Origin: Actinomycetota bacterium | GTDB taxonomy: Bacteria; Actinomycetota; CALGFH01 | Direction of reading: 5' to 3' | NCBI GenBank assembly: GCA_036280995.1 | Contig: DASUPQ010000161.1 | Span: forward strand, 1-38,173 | DNA: 38,173 bases | Shown: positions 7,870 to 17,843 of the stretch, one piece after another | Layout: each line of letters starts with the position of its first letter | Numbering within the stretch: position 1 is the stretch's first letter | Made by a program: the position numbers and the translations under genes | The notes under the pieces: model-generated | What the model was told of the DNA's origin: nothing | What the model saw: only the letters and a program-made list of their open reading frames with translations | Database searches by the model: none

Positions 7870-8970
7870 TCACTGGTCGAAGTCGAGGGTGACCTCCCCG
7901 GCCGCCGGATAGGACTGGCAGGCCAGGACGTAGCCGCGCTCGAGCTCGTCGCGCTCCAGGGCGAAGTTCTGGGCCATCTCCACCTTGCCCTTGACGAGCT
8001 TGGCCCGGCAGGTCCCGCAGACGCCGTTCTTGCAGGCGTAGGGGGCGTCGCCGCGCAGCCGCAGGGCCGCGTCCAGGATCGGCTCGGTGCCGGGCGGCAG
8101 GGTGAAGCTGGTCCCCCGCCCGTCCAGCACCACCGTCACCTTGGCGCCGGTTTCGGCGTCGGTGGGGGCGGCCGCCGGCGGCTGCCGCCTGGCCGGCCCG
8201 GTGGCGACGTGGAACAGCTCGCGGTGGATGTGGTCGGGATCGAACCCGCGCTCGACCAGGGTGCCCTGCACCGTCTCGGTGAGCTCCAGCGGGCCGCACA
8301 GGAACCACTCGTCCACGTCGGGGGCGACGAGCTTGTCGAGCAGGGCGGCGAAGCGGTCGCGGTCGAGGCGGCCCGACAGCAGCTCGGCCTCGCGCCACTC
8401 CTCGCCGAGCACGTGGATGAGCTGGAAGCGGCCGAGGTGGCGGTTCTTGAGGTCCTCCAGCTCCTCCAGGAACATGATGTTGCCGGTGGTGCGGTTGGCG
8501 TAGATCAGGGTGGCCCGGCTGGCCGGCTCCACCTCCAGGGCGGTGGCGAGGATCGACAGGATGGGGGTGATCCCCGACCCGGCGGCCACGGCCCCGTAGT
8601 GCCTGGCCTGGGCCGGGTCGAGGGGGGTGTGGAACTGCCCGGTGGGGGTGAGCACCTCGATGGTGTCGCCGACCCGCAGCCGCTCCATGGCGTAGGACGA
8701 GAAGACCCCGCCGGGCAGGCGCTTGACCCCGACCCGCAGCCGGCCGGAGCCGGCCGGGGTGCAGATGGAGTAGTTGCGGCGCACGTCGTCGCCGGCGATC
8801 GTGCAGCGCAGGGCCACGTGCTGGCCGGCGACGAAGCGGTACTCCTCGCGCAGCTCCTGGGGCACCTCGAAGGTGATGGCCACGGCGTCGTCGGTGATGC
8901 GCTCCAGCTCGGCCACGCGCAGGAGGTGGAAGACCGGCTTGCGCTTGGCCTGGGCCAGGGTGGCGGTCAC
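7870..8970 (-). CDS. paaE: Phenylacetyl-CoA epoxidase reductase subunit PaaE
   Basis: A 366-residue flavin and iron-sulfur reductase that passes electrons from NAD(P)H to the PaaA di-iron centre. An FAD-binding barrel comes first (R-x-Y-S motif, Arg65 to Ser68). An NAD(P)-binding domain follows (GSGITPILS, and FLCGPLEL near residue 230). Last is a plant-type [2Fe-2S] domain with Cys313, Cys318, Cys321 and Cys351. Domain order and length match the PaaE/PaaK-reductase family. The GTG start lies two bases beyond the paaD stop, so translation is probably coupled. Confidence 0.95.
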   Translation of the reverse strand: MTATLAQAKRKPVFHLLRVAELERITDDAVAITFEVPQELREEYRFVAGQHVALRCTIAGDDVRRNYSICTPAGSGRLRVGVKRLPGGVFSSYAMERLRVGDTIEVLTPTGQFHTPLDPAQARHYGAVAAGSGITPILSILATALEVEPASRATLIYANRTTGNIMFLEELEDLKNRHLGRFQLIHVLGEEWREAELLSGRLDRDRFAALLDKLVAPDVDEWFLCGPLELTETVQGTLVERGFDPDHIHRELFHVATGPARRQPPAAAPTDAETGAKVTVVLDGRGTSFTLPPGTEPILDAALRLRGDAPYACKNGVCGTCRAKLVKGKVEMAQNFALERDELERGYVLACQSYPAAGEVTLDFDQ

Positions 8971-8972
8971 GG

Positions 8973-9476
8973 CTACAGGGCCTTGAAGTGGTCGAACGGC
9001 TCCAGGCAGGCCCGGCAGGTCCAGTGGGACTTGCAGGCGGTGGAGCCGAAGCGGCTGACCTCGCGGGTGTCCGCCGACCCGCAGCGGGGGCAGGCCACCG
9101 GGCCGGGGGCGCTGGTCAGCTGCACCAGCACCGGACCCGAGCGGCGGAGGCCCGGCGGCGCGATCCCGTAGGCGGCGAGCTTGTCGCGGCCGGCCTGGCT
9201 CATCCAGTCGGTGGTCCAGGCCGGGGCCAGCACCGTCCGGACGCTGGCGTCGGCGTAGCCGTGCTCGGCCAGCGTGCGGACGACGTCGTCGCGGATGGTG
9301 TCCAGGGCCGGGCAGCCCGAGTAGGTGGGGGTGATGGTGACCTCGACGTGGCCCCGGTCGTCGACGGCCACGTCGCGGAGGATGCCGAGGTCCTCGATGG
9401 TCAGCACCGGGATCTCGGGGTCGGCCACCTGGCCGACCAGCTCGCGCACGGTCTGCGCCGCCATCCGGGTGGTCAC
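8973..9476 (-). CDS. paaD: Phenylacetate pathway Fe-S/maturation protein PaaD
   Basis: A 167-residue protein with an N-terminal MIP18/DUF59 domain (DPEIPVLTIEDLGILRDV, TPTYSGCPALDTI). It ends in a zinc-ribbon-like tail with two Cys pairs (CPRCGS and CRACLEPFDHFK). PaaD is needed for assembly of the epoxidase and is thought to act in Fe-S or di-iron maturation; it is not part of the catalytic complex. GTG at 9476 overlaps the paaC stop as GTGA, which fits the other junctions of this operon. ATG at 9464 is an alternative start. Confidence 0.93.
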   Translation of the reverse strand: MTTRMAAQTVRELVGQVADPEIPVLTIEDLGILRDVAVDDRGHVEVTITPTYSGCPALDTIRDDVVRTLAEHGYADASVRTVLAPAWTTDWMSQAGRDKLAAYGIAPPGLRRSGPVLVQLTSAPGPVACPRCGSADTREVSRFGSTACKSHWTCRACLEPFDHFKAL

Positions 9477-10315
9477 CAGCGGGCTCCCGGGTGCAGGCGG
9501 TGGACGTACTGGAGCTCGGCCAGCAGGTAGCCCATGTGCTCGCTGTGCAGGCCGCGGCGGCCGCTGCCGGGGTGCCAGCGCCCCTCGGGGCGGGCCAGGG
9601 TGGCCTCGGCCAGGGTCGCGTCCACGTGCCGGTCCCAGCCCTCGCGCAGGGTGGCCGGGTCGACGGCGACCCCGGCCGCGACCAGCCGTTGGACGACGTC
9701 GTCGGCCTCGAACAGCTCGCCCACGTACGACCACAGCCGCTCCAGGCCCTCCTGCATGCGCCGGTGCGACTCCTCGGTGCCGTCGCCGAGCCGCAGGACC
9801 CACATGGTGGCGTGGTCGCGGTGGTAGGCGACCTCCTTGACGGCCTTGGCGGCCACCGCGGCGATGGTCGGGTCGGCCGACCCGCACAGCCCCCGGTAGA
9901 GCTCCAGCTGCCAGGTGGAGAAGTACAGCTGGCGGGCCATGGTGGCCCCGAAGTCGTCGTTGGGCTGCTCCACCAGCAGGCAGTTGGTGAACTCGCGCTC
10001 CTGGCGCAGGTAGGCCAGGTCGTCCTCGTCCCGCCCGGCGCCCTCGACCTCGCCGGCGTACGACAGCAGCGCCCGGGCCTGCCCGAGCAGGTCGAGGCCG
10101 AGGTTGGTCAGGGCCACGTCCTCCTCCAGCTCCGGGGCCTTGCTCGACCACTCCCCCAGCCGCTGGGCCAGGACCAGGGCGTCGTCGCCGAGCCGCAGGG
10201 CGTAGGCGACCAGGTCCCTGGTCCTCGGGGCACCCCCCTGGGGACCCTCCCTGTCCGACCGGGGCACCCCTTCGGGGTTCCCCGGACCCCTCCGGCCGGA
10301 CCCCTCCGTGCTCAC
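9473..10315 (-). CDS. paaC: Phenylacetyl-CoA epoxidase structural subunit PaaC
   Basis: A 280-residue ferritin-like subunit that pairs with PaaA in the epoxidase. Family features include LVAYALRLGDDALVLAQRL, DLLGQARALL and QPNDDFGATMARQ, and the C-terminal GLHSEHMGYLLAELQ. The GTG start overlaps the paaB stop (GTGA). Conserved PaaC sequence begins only at about residue 32. The first 31 residues are rich in Gly, Pro and Arg and are encoded by GC-rich inverted repeats (10226-10305), so they look like an added, probably dispensable extension. No in-frame ATG or GTG closer to the conserved part was seen. Confidence 0.93.
   Translation of the reverse strand: MSTEGSGRRGPGNPEGVPRSDREGPQGGAPRTRDLVAYALRLGDDALVLAQRLGEWSSKAPELEEDVALTNLGLDLLGQARALLSYAGEVEGAGRDEDDLAYLRQEREFTNCLLVEQPNDDFGATMARQLYFSTWQLELYRGLCGSADPTIAAVAAKAVKEVAYHRDHATMWVLRLGDGTEESHRRMQEGLERLWSYVGELFEADDVVQRLVAAGVAVDPATLREGWDRHVDATLAEATLARPEGRWHPGSGRRGLHSEHMGYLLAELQYVHRLHPGARW
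10226..10305. repeat. GC-rich palindromic repeat within the 5' end of paaC
   Basis: The core is a hairpin: CCGGGGCACCCC (10259-10270), loop TTC, then GGGGTTCCCCGG (10274-10285), a 12-base stem with one mismatch. A second, shorter copy starts near 10227 with the same CGGGGCACCCC. The segment encodes the unusual N-terminal extension of PaaC and lies just downstream of the paaB stop on the transcribed strand. Confidence 0.6.
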
Positions 10316-10614
10316 ATCTGCACCCCGCCGGGGACGTCGTAGAAGGTCGGGTGGCGGTAGGCCTTGTCGCCGGCCGGGTCGAAGAACGGGTCCTTCTCGT
10401 CGGGTGAGGAGGCGGTGATGGCGCCGGCCGGGACGACCCAGATCGACACGCCCTCCTGGCGGCGGGTGTAGACGTCGCGGGCGTTGCGCAGGGCCATCTC
10501 GGCGTCGGGGGCGTGCAGGCTGCCGACGTGGTTGTGGGACAGGCCGCGCCGGGCGCGGACGAACACCTCCCACAGCGGCCAGCCGGCCGACGGTTCCGGC
10601 GCGCGCTCGCTCAC
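10312..10614 (-). CDS. paaB: Phenylacetyl-CoA epoxidase subunit PaaB
   Basis: A 100-residue small subunit of the PaaABCE epoxidase. It shows the family pattern [24 protein letters not shown], followed by [18 protein letters not shown] and an end with [12 protein letters not shown]. In the known complex PaaB bridges PaaAC units. The GTG start overlaps the paaA stop as GTGA, and its own stop overlaps the paaC start in the same way, so the gene is fully embedded in the operon. Confidence 0.95.
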   Translation of the reverse strand: MSERAPEPSAGWPLWEVFVRARRGLSHNHVGSLHAPDAEMALRNARDVYTRRQEGVSIWVVPAGAITASSPDEKDPFFDPAGDKAYRHPTFYDVPGGVQM

Positions 10615-11579
10615 GCCGCCGCCTCCCGGCCGTCCCGGCGGTGCTTGGCCGCGTAGGCGGCCGCCGCCTCCCGCACCCAGGCGCCCTCGGCGTGGGCGCG
10701 CAGCTTGTGCTCCATCCGCTTGCGGTTGACCGGGCCGTCGCCCTTGATGACCCGGAACAGCTCGTCCCAGTCGATCGGGCCGAAGTCGTGGTGCTGGGTC
10801 GCCTCGTTCCAGCGCAGCTCCGGGTCGGGCAGGGTCAGGCCGAGGACCTCGGCCTGGGGGACGCACATGTCGACGAACTTCTGGCGCAGCTCGTCGTTGC
10901 TGTGGCGCTTGATGTTCCAGGCCATCGACTGGGCGGTGTGGGACGACTGGTCGTCGGGGGGGCCGAACATCATCAGCGACGGCCACCACCAGCGGTCGAC
11001 GGCGTCCTGGGCCATGGCGTGCTGGGCCTCGGTGCCGTGGCTGAGGGTGTGCAGGATCTCGAAGCCCTGCCGCTGGTGGAAGGACTCCTCCTTGCAGATG
11101 CGGATCATCGCCCGGGCGTAGGGGCCGTAGGAGCAGCGGCACAGCGGGACCTGGTTCATGATCGCCGCCCCGTCGACCAGCCAGCCGATGGCGCCCATGT
11201 CGGCCCAGGTCAGGGTGGGGTAGTTGAAGATGCTGGAGTACTTCTGGCGGCCGCTGTGGAGGGCCTCCATCAGCTCGTCGCGGGACACGCCGAGGGTCTC
11301 GGCGGCCGAGTACAGGTACAGGCCGTGGCCGGCCTCGTCCTGGACCTTGGCCATGAGGATGGCCTTGCGGCGCAGGCTGGGGGCGCGGGTGATCCAGTTG
11401 CCCTCGGGCTGCATCCCGATGATCTCGGAGTGGGCGTGCTGGGCGATCTGGCGGACCAGCGTCCTGCGGTACCCCTCGGGCATCCAGTCGCGCGGCTCGA
11501 TGCGCTGGTCGGCGGCGATCGCGGCGTCGAAGCTGGCCTGGCCGTCGCTGGCCGGGCCTTCCTTGGTCTGGCCGTCCAT
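10611..11579 (-). CDS. paaA: Phenylacetyl-CoA 1,2-epoxidase catalytic subunit PaaA
   Basis: A 322-residue di-iron oxygenase subunit that forms ring-1,2-epoxyphenylacetyl-CoA from phenylacetyl-CoA. Glu/His ligands of the iron pair lie in the motifs [25 protein letters not shown] and [14 protein letters not shown]. Length and sequence match PaaA closely. The ATG at 11579 follows GGGGAG at suitable spacing. Transcription probably starts from the TATAAT at 11620-11625, within an operator, and runs through paaB, paaC, paaD, paaE and the GNAT gene. Confidence 0.96.
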   Translation of the reverse strand: MDGQTKEGPASDGQASFDAAIAADQRIEPRDWMPEGYRRTLVRQIAQHAHSEIIGMQPEGNWITRAPSLRRKAILMAKVQDEAGHGLYLYSAAETLGVSRDELMEALHSGRQKYSSIFNYPTLTWADMGAIGWLVDGAAIMNQVPLCRCSYGPYARAMIRICKEESFHQRQGFEILHTLSHGTEAQHAMAQDAVDRWWWPSLMMFGPPDDQSSHTAQSMAWNIKRHSNDELRQKFVDMCVPQAEVLGLTLPDPELRWNEATQHHDFGPIDWDELFRVIKGDGPVNRKRMEHKLRAHAEGAWVREAAAAYAAKHRRDGREAAA

Positions 11580-11604
11580 CCGGGGCTCCCCGATCCTCTT
11601 ACCT

Positions 11605-11625
11605 ACCGAACGTTCGATTATTATA
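11605..11625 (-). promoter_or_regulatory. paaA promoter (-10 TATAAT) with overlapping PaaR operator
   Basis: A perfect TATAAT reads on the minus strand at 11625-11620 and contains the stop codon of paaZ. The operator ACCGAACGTTCGAT (11605-11618 on the plus strand) covers the expected transcription start, so a bound repressor would block initiation. No good -35 is seen. The paaA ATG lies 25 bases beyond the operator. Confidence 0.7.
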
Positions 11626-13654
11626 CGCGGGTCGCGACCAGGGTGAGGACCTCGTAGGTGGCCACCGGCTCGTCGTCCTGGTTGGTCACGGTGACGTCCC
11701 AGCGGACCTCGCCGTAGGCCTCGCCCTCCCGGGCCGTCTTCTGCTGGCAGGTCAGGGCCACCGCCAGGGTGTCGCCGGGATAGACGGGCTTGCGGAAGCG
11801 CAGCCGCTCCAGGCCGTAGTTGGCCAGGCAGGGGCCCGGGTCGGGGTCCACGAACAGCCCGGCGGCGGCCGACACCACGAAGTAGCCGTGGGCCACCCGG
11901 CCCTCGAAGAACGGGTTGGCCTTGGCCGCGGCCTCGTCCATGTGGGCGTAGAACCGGTCGCCGGACAGCTCCGCGAAGCGTTCGATGTCCTCCATGGTCA
12001 CCGTCCGGGTGGGGGTGCGGTAGGTCTCCCCCACGGCCAGGTCCTCGAAGTGCTTGCGGAACGGGTGGGTGGCGTCGCCGGTGGTCGGGGCGCCGGTGGT
12101 CCAGCGGCCGGTGACGGCCGTGACCATGGCCGGCGAGGCCGAGACGCTGGTGACCTGCATGTGGTGGAGGACGGCCCGGATGCCGCCCAGCTCCTCGCCG
12201 CCGCCGGCCCGGCCGGGCCCGCCGTGGACCAGGTGCGGCAGCGGGGCCCCGTGGCCGGTCGACTCGCCGGCGTCGTCGCGGTCGAGGACGAGCAGGCGGC
12301 CGTGCCAGGGGGCGACGCCGGCGACGACGCGGCGGGCGAAGTCGGGGTCGTGGGTGACGACGGAGCCGACCAGGCTCCCCCGCCCGAGCGCGGCCAGCTC
12401 GACCGCCTGGGCGGCGTCCTGGTAGCCGATCACGCTGGTGACCGGCCCGAACGCCTCCACCTGGTGGAGCTCGGGCGCCCCGGGGGAGCCGGCCACCAGC
12501 ACCGTCGGGGCGAAGAAGGCCCCCCGGTCGGGGTCGCCCGAGGCCAGGTCCACCTTGCCGGGGCCGCCTACGGCGACCTCGGCGCCGCGGCCCAGCCGGG
12601 CCACCGCCCGGCCGACCTCGGCCTGCTGGTCGCGGCTGACCAGCGGGCCCATGGTCGTGGCCTCGTCCCGCGGGTCGCCCACCCGCACCCCGGCCAGCCG
12701 GTCGCCGAGGGCGTCGACCACGGCCCGGACCTGCCCGGCCGGGACCAGGCAGCGCCGGATGGCCGTGCACTTCTGCCCCGTCTTCTCGGTCAGCTCGCGG
12801 ACCACCTCCCCGACGAACAGGTCGAACTCCTCGTCTCCCGGGGTGGCGTCGGGGCCGAGGATCGAGCAGTTGAGCGAGTCGGCCTCGGCGTTGAACCGGA
12901 CCGCCTCGCCGACCACCGCCGGGTGGGCCCGCAGCCGCCGGGCGGTGGCCGCCGAGCCGGTGAAGGCGACGGTGTCCTGCCCGCCGAGGTGGTCGAGCAG
13001 GTCGCCGACGCCGCCGCAGAGCAGCTGCACCGACCCGGGCGGGAGGGCGCCCGACTCGATCAGGTGCCGGAAGGCCAGCTCGGTCACGTAGGCGGTCTGG
13101 CTGGCCGGCTTGACGATCGCCGGCATGCCGGCGAGCACGGCCGGGGCCAGCTTCTCCAGCATCCCCCAGACGGGGAAGTTGAAGGCGTTGATGAACACGG
13201 CCACGCCGGGCCGGGAGCTGTAGACGTGCTGGCCGACGAAGGTCCCGCCCCGGCCCAGCCGCTGCGGCGGCCCGTCGGCGTAGAGGACGCCGTCGGGCAG
13301 CTCGCGGCGGCCCTTGCTGGCGTACACGAACAGGGTCCCGATGCCCCCGTCGACGTCGACCTTGGCGTCGCCCAGGGTGGCCCCGGTCCGGGCCGACTCC
13401 TGGTAGAGGCCGTCGCGGTGCTCGCGCAGGTAGCCGGCGAGCTGCTTGAGGGCGGCCGCCCGCTGGTGGAAGGTCAGCTCCCGCAGGGCCGGCCCGCCGG
13501 CCCCGCGGGCATGCTCGACCATCCCGGCCACGTCCACCCCGGTGCTCGACACCCGCCCCACCGGCTCCCCGGTGGACGCGTCCCGCACCGTCACTCCCTC
13601 GTCGGTCGCGGTGTGCCAGCCGCCGCGGACATAGGAGCCGATCATCCTGGCCAC
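11621..13654 (-). CDS. paaZ: PaaZ: bifunctional oxepin-CoA hydrolase / semialdehyde dehydrogenase
   Basis: A 677-residue two-domain enzyme that opens the oxepin-CoA ring and oxidises the resulting aldehyde. Residues 1-520 form an aldehyde dehydrogenase with general base Glu257 (FNAEAD) and nucleophile Cys296 ([10 protein letters not shown]). Residues 540-677 form a MaoC-like hydratase with Asp566 and His571 (GDRFYAH) and a GRVAHGY motif. These positions fall close to the E. coli PaaZ residues. Length is full. GTG at 13654 is preceded by AAGGAGG at 5 bases. It is transcribed ahead of paaA but separated by a second promoter. Its own operator lies at 13669-13682. Confidence 0.96.
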   Translation of the reverse strand: MARMIGSYVRGGWHTATDEGVTVRDASTGEPVGRVSSTGVDVAGMVEHARGAGGPALRELTFHQRAAALKQLAGYLREHRDGLYQESARTGATLGDAKVDVDGGIGTLFVYASKGRRELPDGVLYADGPPQRLGRGGTFVGQHVYSSRPGVAVFINAFNFPVWGMLEKLAPAVLAGMPAIVKPASQTAYVTELAFRHLIESGALPPGSVQLLCGGVGDLLDHLGGQDTVAFTGSAATARRLRAHPAVVGEAVRFNAEADSLNCSILGPDATPGDEEFDLFVGEVVRELTEKTGQKCTAIRRCLVPAGQVRAVVDALGDRLAGVRVGDPRDEATTMGPLVSRDQQAEVGRAVARLGRGAEVAVGGPGKVDLASGDPDRGAFFAPTVLVAGSPGAPELHQVEAFGPVTSVIGYQDAAQAVELAALGRGSLVGSVVTHDPDFARRVVAGVAPWHGRLLVLDRDDAGESTGHGAPLPHLVHGGPGRAGGGEELGGIRAVLHHMQVTSVSASPAMVTAVTGRWTTGAPTTGDATHPFRKHFEDLAVGETYRTPTRTVTMEDIERFAELSGDRFYAHMDEAAAKANPFFEGRVAHGYFVVSAAAGLFVDPDPGPCLANYGLERLRFRKPVYPGDTLAVALTCQQKTAREGEAYGEVRWDVTVTNQDDEPVATYEVLTLVATRV

Positions 13655-13668
13655 GTGGTCCTCCTTCT

Positions 13669-13682
13669 ACCGAACATTCGGT
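13669..13682 (-). promoter_or_regulatory. PaaR-type operator upstream of paaZ
   Basis: ACCGAACATTCGGT is a near-perfect palindrome (only the central AT breaks symmetry) three bases upstream of the paaZ ribosome site. It matches the paaA and TetR gene operators. I could not place a -10 or -35 with confidence. Confidence 0.65.
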
Positions 13683-13827
13683 CACATGGTTTGGGAGCCC
13701 GGCCGGCGGTGTCAACCCGGGTGGGCCGGCCGCCGCCGGCCTCCCGGTCCCGCGGACGGTTGACTTGCTCGGCGGGAACCTGCGAGCCTCGCCCGATACG
13801 CGCGGGTCTGTGAGGTGCAGGGAGATC

Positions 13828-16800
13828 GTGACGGTTCATCCAGCTCGTGATGACGGCGAGGCCGAGGAGGCCAGGCGGCGCCGGCACCGGGTCCGGGCGG
13901 CGCTGACGGTCCTGGCCGTCCTGGCCGTGGTGGCGGGCGCGCCCCTGCTCGCCCAGGGGTACCGGGAGCTGCGCGACCAGGAGGGCGTGCGGCAGGTCGC
14001 GCTCCAGCTCGCCGGGGGGCGGGACGCCGCCTGCGCGGTCGTCCAGCCCGGCGCGGCCGGCTGCCCGGTGCCCGACGCCGCGGTGGCGCCGTACCGGTCG
14101 GCGGTGGAGGCCGACTGGTACCTGGTGGCCGGCTACGTCCTGGCCGGGGCAGGGGTGTTCGGGCTCGGCGCCCTGTTCCTGTACGGGTCGGGCGCCAGGC
14201 GGGTCAGCCGCTGGTGCCTGGGCGGCGTCGCCCTCGCCGGGGCGGCCGACGCGTGCGAGAACCTGGCCCTGCTGCGGGGACTGGGCACGCTCGGCCAGGG
14301 CCAGGGCGGCGACGACCCCTTCGCCCTGGCCTCCTCCCTGGCGGTGCTGAAGTTCGCCGTCGGCGGCCCGCTGCTGCCCGCCTTCGTGGTCGTGGGCAGC
14401 GTCCTGCTCGCCCGCCGGGTCCTCGGGCCGACGACGGTGCGCCGCATGGACGACCGCCCGCCCGGCCGGGGCGAGCCCAAGATCGTCCGGGCGGGCCAGC
14501 GCGACCCCGAGCCGGAGCGGCGTCCCGACATCATCCTGCCGCCGGCGGTGGCCGACGCCTCGACGGCCACCCTGTCGGCGACGGTCGGGCACTCGGGTCC
14601 CGACGTCCAGCGGGACCTCTACCTCAAGCAGGCGGCCGAGGAGGCCGGCAAGGCCGCGGGCGGCGGCCCTCCCCGGCCCGTCCTGGCCGACCCGCTGCCG
14701 TCGCGCTGGCGCAACGCCGGCCGGGTCCCGCCTGGTCGGCCCCCGGCCGAGGTCGGCATCTGCGCCTCGGGCGGCGGGATCCGCTCGGCCTCGGTCACCC
14801 TGGGGGCGCTCCAGGCGCTCCAGGCCAAGGTCCTCCCCCGGGCCCGCTACCTGGTGTCGGTGTCGGGCGGCGGCTACATGACCGGCGCCTTCCAGCTGGC
14901 CCTGACCGGGGCCAACCCCGGGGCGGAGTCGCTGGCCCGGCCGGAGGACGTGTTCACGCCGGGGTCGGCCGAGGAGGACCACCTGCGGCGCCACGGCAAG
15001 TACCTGGCCGACGGCTTCCGCGAGTGGGCGACGGCCCTCGGCGTGGTCCTGCGCGGGGTGGCCGCCTCGCTCAGCCTGCTGACCCTCTGCGTGGTCGTGC
15101 TCGGGGTCGGGCTCAACGCCTTCTACCGGGCGGCCCCGGTCGTCGACGTCACCCGGTTCCTCCCCCGGTTCGACCCGGCGAGCGGGCCGGAGCACGCCGG
15201 CTTCCCGGCGCCGACCCCGGCCGTCTGGTGGGCGCTGGCCGCCGGGGCGGCCGTGGCCGCCGCCGCCTGGGTGGTGTTCATGGTCAGGCTGCTGGCCGGC
15301 AACCGGTGGTTGATCGTGGTCCGGGCCGCCCGCAACGTCTTCCGGGTCGCCGTCGGCATCACCGCGGTGGTCGCCGTCTACGCCGTCGTCGTGCCGGTGG
15401 TCGTCTGGGCGATGACGGGGCTCACCTGGGCGATCGGGATCGAGAACCCGGTGCCGGCCGCCTCCTTCACCGCGATCGTCACCACCCTGCTGACCTGGCT
15501 CGGCGCCCTGGCCAGCACGACCTGGCGCCGCACCGAGAGGGTGCGGGCCAGCGGGGCCAAGCTGGGGCTGCGCGGGCTGCTGGGCGGCCGCGGCCAGGGC
15601 GAGGTGGTCGAGCGGCAGGTCGCGACCGGGTTCGGGCAGACCCTGATCGTCTGGGCGGCGCACGCCGTGCTGGCGTTCGTGTTCGTGTTCGTGGCCGCCT
15701 GGACGACCGCGGCCGCCCACCGCTGGCCGCCCTGGCTGGGCCCGGTCCTGCTCGGCGTGCTCGTCGGGGCGGGCTTCCTGATCGACCAGACCTGGCTCGG
15801 GCTGCACCCCTTCTACCGGCGCCGGCTGGCCTCGGCGTTCGCCGTCCGCCGGGCCACCATGCCCGACGGCGGCGTCGGCGCCCTCGCCTACAGCTTCGAG
15901 GAGCCGACCACCCTCAGCCGGTACGGCCAGCGTGCCCCCGGCTTCCCCCAGGTCATCTTCGTGGCCGCGGCCGCCCTGTCGGGCCAGTCGCGGACCCCGC
16001 CGGGCCGCCGGGCGGTCTCGTTCACGCTGTCGGGGGACTACGTCGGCGGGCCGGACGTCGGCTGGGTGCGGACCAGCTTCCTGGAGGACAACTGCAAGCC
16101 CGCCCTCCAGCGGGACGTGACCGTCCAGGCGTCCATGGCCGTGTCCGGGGCGGCGATCGCGTCCGCCATGGGCCGCCACGCGGCCGCCGTGCAGCGGCTG
16201 CTGGCCCTGTCCAACGTCCGGCTCGGCACCTGGCTGCCCAACCCGGCGTTCCTGGCCGCCCTGGGACGCACGAGCACCGACTGGCGGACCCCGCGCCTGC
16301 CCAACGCCCGCCGGCTGCCCTACCAGCTGCGCGAGATCATCGGCGCCTACCCGGCCGAGGGCCGGATGCTGCTCTGCACCGACGGCGGCCACTGGGAGAA
16401 CCTCGGCCTGGTCGAGCTGCTGCGCCACCGCTGCCGGACCGTCTACTGCATCGACGCCAGCGGCGACGCGCCGCCGTTCGCCACCACCCTGGCCGAGGCG
16501 ATCACCCTCGCCTACGAGGAGCTGGGCGTGCGCATCACCCTGCCCGACCCCGGCGGCCTGGTCCCGGGCAGCGCCGACCCGCTGCAGCCGTCGGGGGTGC
16601 TGGAGCGGCTGAACGCCCGCCTGTCCCGGGAGGCGGTGGTTTGTGGCGTGATCGAGTACCCGGAGCCGTTCTCGGTCGACGGCGGCGAGCCGTCCTGCAA
16701 GGGCACGCTGATCGTGGCCAAGGCCGTGCTCACCCCCAAGATGCCCTACGAGCTGCTCACCTACGCCCTCAAGGAGGCCGCCTTCCCGCGCCAGAGCACC

Positions 16801-16959
16801 GGCGACCAGTTCTTCGACCACGAGCAGTTCGACGCCTACCGGGCCCTTGGCCACTTCATCGGCACGGCCGCCCTCGACAAGACGGAGGCCGGCGAGGCCG
16901 AGCCGCCCGAGCCGCCGGCGCAGCTCAGCCGCTGGCGACGGCGCCGACGGCGGCGGTGA
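13828..16959 (+). CDS. Polytopic membrane protein with patatin-like phospholipase core
   Basis: A large protein (1043 residues from this start) probably sited in the cytoplasmic membrane. Four hydrophobic segments precede a patatin/cPLA2-type active site: oxyanion motif SGGGIRS (314-320) and probable nucleophile Ser346 in VSVSGGGY. A further group of membrane segments (about 410-660) interrupts the catalytic domain. The likely catalytic Asp852 lies in [11 protein letters not shown]. The C-terminus is very basic (WRRRRRRR). Serine lipase or acyl hydrolase activity on membrane lipids is inferred; the biological role is unknown. GTG at 13828 follows AGGGAG at short spacing. An upstream TTG at 13765 and GTG at 13810 are possible. 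Divergent from paaZ and convergent with the next gene, 7 bases apart. Confidence 0.82.
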   Translation: MTVHPARDDGEAEEARRRRHRVRAALTVLAVLAVVAGAPLLAQGYRELRDQEGVRQVALQLAGGRDAACAVVQPGAAGCPVPDAAVAPYRSAVEADWYLVAGYVLAGAGVFGLGALFLYGSGARRVSRWCLGGVALAGAADACENLALLRGLGTLGQGQGGDDPFALASSLAVLKFAVGGPLLPAFVVVGSVLLARRVLGPTTVRRMDDRPPGRGEPKIVRAGQRDPEPERRPDIILPPAVADASTATLSATVGHSGPDVQRDLYLKQAAEEAGKAAGGGPPRPVLADPLPSRWRNAGRVPPGRPPAEVGICASGGGIRSASVTLGALQALQAKVLPRARYLVSVSGGGYMTGAFQLALTGANPGAESLARPEDVFTPGSAEEDHLRRHGKYLADGFREWATALGVVLRGVAASLSLLTLCVVVLGVGLNAFYRAAPVVDVTRFLPRFDPASGPEHAGFPAPTPAVWWALAAGAAVAAAAWVVFMVRLLAGNRWLIVVRAARNVFRVAVGITAVVAVYAVVVPVVVWAMTGLTWAIGIENPVPAASFTAIVTTLLTWLGALASTTWRRTERVRASGAKLGLRGLLGGRGQGEVVERQVATGFGQTLIVWAAHAVLAFVFVFVAAWTTAAAHRWPPWLGPVLLGVLVGAGFLIDQTWLGLHPFYRRRLASAFAVRRATMPDGGVGALAYSFEEPTTLSRYGQRAPGFPQVIFVAAAALSGQSRTPPGRRAVSFTLSGDYVGGPDVGWVRTSFLEDNCKPALQRDVTVQASMAVSGAAIASAMGRHAAAVQRLLALSNVRLGTWLPNPAFLAALGRTSTDWRTPRLPNARRLPYQLREIIGAYPAEGRMLLCTDGGHWENLGLVELLRHRCRTVYCIDASGDAPPFATTLAEAITLAYEELGVRITLPDPGGLVPGSADPLQPSGVLERLNARLSREAVVCGVIEYPEPFSVDGGEPSCKGTLIVAKAVLTPKMPYELLTYALKEAAFPRQSTGDQFFDHEQFDAYRALGHFIGTAALDKTEAGEAEPPEPPAQLSRWRRRRRRR

Positions 16960-16966
16960 GGGCGCC

Positions 16967-17833
16967 TCAGCCGGTGGCGGCGCGGCCGGCCCAGCGGCGG
17001 GCGCCGTCGACCCGGGTGACGGTGCCGAACGGCTCGGGGAAGTGGGCCGGGGCGAGCCACATGCGCTCGGACTCGAGCTGGTCCAGGAGGCGGCGGCGGG
17101 TCGACCGGGCCAGGTCGGGGTCGACGTCGGCGGCCGGGCACCAGTCGGGCTCGCCGACCTGCGCCGGGTGGTTGGCGACGTCGCCCCAGAGCAGGACCGC
17201 GTCGTCGCCGGAGCGGACGAGCAGGCTCTGCGAGCCGGGCGTGTGCCCGGGGGTGTGGACGAGGCGGAGCTGGGCGTCAAGGGCCCGGTCGCCGTCCAGC
17301 AGCTCGGCCACCCCGAGCGCCTGGAGCGGGGCCACGCAGCGGTCGAAGGCGACCCTGGTCTCGGCGGGCCGGGCCGCGAACAGGTCCCAGTCGGCCCGCT
17401 GGACCAGGTAGCGGGCCCGCGGGAACCACGGCCGGGGCCGGTCGCCGTCCCAGGCCAGGTTCCAGCCGACGTGGTCCAGGTGCAGGTGGGTGAGGACGAC
17501 CAGGTCGATCTCGTCCGGCTCGACCCCGGCGTCGGCCAGCTCGGCGGGCAGCCGTCCCGGCGTGCCGATCCAGCCGGCCCCGGGCACGCCCGGGCCGCCG
17601 ACGCCGGTGTCGACCAGGACGACCAGGTCGCGGGAGCGGACCACGAAGCACCAGTCGCGCAGCCGCCATCGGTCGGGGCCGCCGAACGCCCCGGGATGGC
17701 GCGACCGCCAGGGCGCCCAGGCGGCCGCCGGGACCTGGGGGAAGGCCTCGGCCAGGGGGGCCGGGAAGTCGCCGGTGACGTCGCAGTGGGCGGTGACCTG
17801 GACGGTGCCGACGGTCAGCGTCCGGGCGGCCAT
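16967..17833 (-). CDS. Metallo-beta-lactamase-fold hydrolase
   Basis: A 288-residue MBL-fold enzyme with the zinc motif THLHLDH (His116, His118, Asp120, His121). Later ligands are His in HTPGHTPGSQ, Asp in LLWGDV and a final His in APAHFPEPFG. It resembles lactonase or hydrolase members of the family; the substrate is unknown. AAGGAGG before the ATG overlaps the stop codon of the EamA gene (TGAAGGAGG), so it is the last gene of a coupled four-gene unit. Confidence 0.9.
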   Translation of the reverse strand: MAARTLTVGTVQVTAHCDVTGDFPAPLAEAFPQVPAAAWAPWRSRHPGAFGGPDRWRLRDWCFVVRSRDLVVLVDTGVGGPGVPGAGWIGTPGRLPAELADAGVEPDEIDLVVLTHLHLDHVGWNLAWDGDRPRPWFPRARYLVQRADWDLFAARPAETRVAFDRCVAPLQALGVAELLDGDRALDAQLRLVHTPGHTPGSQSLLVRSGDDAVLLWGDVANHPAQVGEPDWCPAADVDPDLARSTRRRLLDQLESERMWLAPAHFPEPFGTVTRVDGARRWAGRAATG

Positions 17834-17843
17834 GGGGCCTCCT

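Noticed and set aside
13642-17280. A 1212-codon open frame on the minus strand
   Set aside because: It is antisense to the patatin-type gene, has a low-complexity Gly/Arg/Pro/Ala composition and shows no motif. It is a GC-rich shadow frame.
14214-17411. A 1065-codon open frame on the plus strand
   Set aside because: It is a shifted frame of the patatin-type gene with Arg/Pro/Gly-rich composition and no domain.
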